A stretch of DNA of 50,437 bases from a bacterium. Its GTDB lineage: Bacteria; Patescibacteriota; UBA1384; JAGGWG01. The DNA is taken from the NCBI GenBank assembly GCA_021157605.1, contig JAGGWG010000011.1:1-50437 (forward strand), read 5' to 3'. This document shows, piece by piece, positions 50,423 through 50,437 of this stretch. The position numbers and the translations under genes are program-made. The first letter of the stretch is position 1. Every line of letters begins with the position of its first letter. The notes under the pieces are model-generated. The model searched no databases. It saw only the letters and a program-made list of their open reading frames with translations, and had not been told where the DNA came from.

Positions 50423-50437
50423 ATTAAGCTGTTAATC

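Overview
Organism. The window is an AT-rich bacterial chromosome segment with very short intergenic gaps, overlapping start/stop codons, no introns and no ribosomal operon. Ten of the 13 tRNA genes lack an encoded CCA. Small membrane proteins of unknown family, a ComEC split into two genes, SipW/TasA-like and lamin-tail (LTD) surface proteins, two short GIY-YIG proteins, and dolichol-type sugar transferases all fit a Candidate Phyla Radiation (Patescibacteria, perhaps Microgenomates-like) genome. This is inference from gene content; no taxonomic marker was searched. The standard genetic code reads all genes well.

Layout. (1) 1-1.3 kb: a beta-class DNA methyltransferase with a small HTH regulator, perhaps continuing off the left edge. 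(2) 1.4-5.7 kb: tRNA-Ser(CGA) with a palindrome-loaded relic, a C39-like exported peptidase, tRNA-Ile and tRNA-His, PH-domain and beta-propeller-like membrane proteins, and an RRM protein. (3) 5.8-10.7 kb (minus): a surface glycosylation cluster (ALG5-like GT2, ArnT/PMT-like GT, GtrA flippase, processive GT2). (4) 10.7-18.3 kb (minus): thioredoxin reductase, DUF458, parvulin, LCP ligase, TsaB and TsaE, and an LTD protein. (5) 18.5-22.8 kb (minus): queA, then ruvA-ruvB-queH and two membrane proteins. (6) 22.9-28.9 kb: a DUF1704 metallopeptidase facing a three-domain ATP-grasp/retropepsin/ATP-grasp protein that is translationally coupled to a 7TM protein, then galT. (7) 28.9-33.7 kb: ruvC, yebC, split comEC and two small membrane genes. 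(8) 33.8-34.6 kb: a tRNA island with nested tRNA-Asp relics and a GIY-YIG remnant. (9) 34.6-42.0 kb: purN, lepA, nfo, murJ, ftsH. (10) 42.1-43.3 kb: tRNA-Met, a tightly regulated small wHTH-like gene, and a GIY-YIG gene inserted into tRNA-fMet. (11) 43.3-49.8 kb: a DivIC-like protein, a SipW/TasA-like/LTD/FN3 surface module, a CAP protein and a PPC protein. (12) 49.8-50.4 kb: five tRNA genes, one with a palindrome-bearing relic.

How the parts work together. Most protein genes lie in minus-strand operons devoted to envelope building (lipid II flippase, LCP ligase, glycosyltransferases, signal peptidase with its substrates), DNA repair and uptake (RuvABC, Nfo, ComEC) and tRNA modification (t6A: TsaB/E; queuosine: QueA/QueH).

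Most interesting. First, four tRNA genes (Ser, Asp, fMet, Leu) have a partial copy of themselves next to the intact gene, with GC-rich palindromes in the D-loop or anticodon arm; two of these loci also carry a GIY-YIG endonuclease gene. At fMet the junctions show insertion in the anticodon loop with the 5' half of the tRNA restored, the mirror image of ordinary tRNA-targeting integrases. Second, there is a fused amidoligase-type system beside a DUF1704 peptidase. Third, a repeated promoter layout (TGn plus -10 box, about 7 nt, then ATG, with no SD) points to widespread leaderless transcription.
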